Of a stretch of 5,753 nt of DNA, positions 5,725 to 5,753 are shown one piece after another. The stretch lies in NCBI GenBank assembly GCA_015493625.1, contig WGCT01000322.1, positions 1-5,753 on the forward strand, in the 5' to 3' direction. The position numbers and the translations under genes were made by a program. The DNA comes from Draconibacterium sp. GTDB taxonomy: Bacteria; Bacteroidota; Bacteroidia; Bacteroidales; Prolixibacteraceae. The notes beneath the pieces are model-generated. The model was not told where the DNA came from. It saw nothing but the letters and a program-made list of their open reading frames with translations, and searched no databases. Within the stretch, counting starts at the first letter, position 1. Every line of letters starts with the position of its first letter.

Positions 5725-5753
5725 AGTTTTAACTCTCATTGTAACCAATAAAT

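Larger units (their letters stand above)
5378..5753. other. Non-coding 3' region with clustered hairpins and short repeats
   Basis: These 376 bp hold no convincing protein gene. I see no tRNA or rRNA. The first ~160 bp (to about 5540) are plain A/T-rich sequence with only weak dyads (for example TCCCAC/GCGGGA around 5476-5500). From 5542 onward there are several inverted repeats, an 11-bp direct repeat and a periodic A(A/T)TC run, listed separately. The window ends before the next gene. Confidence 0.7.

Overview
The window looks like a piece of a Bacteroidota chromosome, probably class Bacteroidia and perhaps near the Marinilabiliales/Prolixibacteraceae. The placement is my inference from four things: A/T-rich leaders, mostly without Shine-Dalgarno sequences; promoter-like TTTTG-N19-TAnnTTTG elements; a short archaeal/eukaryote-type prolyl-tRNA synthetase; and a FadL-like outer-membrane barrel of the Bacteroidota type. 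Coding density is ordinary, and there is no phage, insertion-sequence gene, CRISPR array or stable RNA gene that I can see.

Layout. On the minus strand, proS (864-2336) ends in a clear intrinsic terminator (810-841). It is followed by a 228-residue cytoplasmic protein of unknown function (49-735), which appears to have its own promoter and a perfect 8-bp inverted repeat just ahead of its start. Divergently from proS, after a 97-bp gap, a plus-strand pair begins. The first gene encodes an unusual lipoprotein (2434-3840) with an acidic segment, a Tyr/Gly/Trp/Pro repeat segment and a 250-residue Ser/Arg-rich basic tail. It is translated from a strong Shine-Dalgarno sequence, which is rare in this phylum. 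The second gene (3884-5377), 43 bp later, encodes a FadL/OmpP1-type outer-membrane beta-barrel. The two are probably co-transcribed and both products should reach the outer membrane.

The last 376 bp (5378-5753) hold no convincing gene but are rich in small structures: a weak terminator-like hairpin, two related hairpins that both run into CATAGTTTTA, a perfect 15-bp palindrome, an 11-bp direct repeat flanking part of this, and a run of seven A(A/T)TC cores spaced about 7 bp apart. This resembles a dispersed, non-coding repeat element.

The best candidates for something undescribed are the low-complexity lipoprotein with its barrel partner, and the 3' repeat cluster. The rest is ordinary housekeeping sequence. 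All assignments are by eye; no database search was possible.
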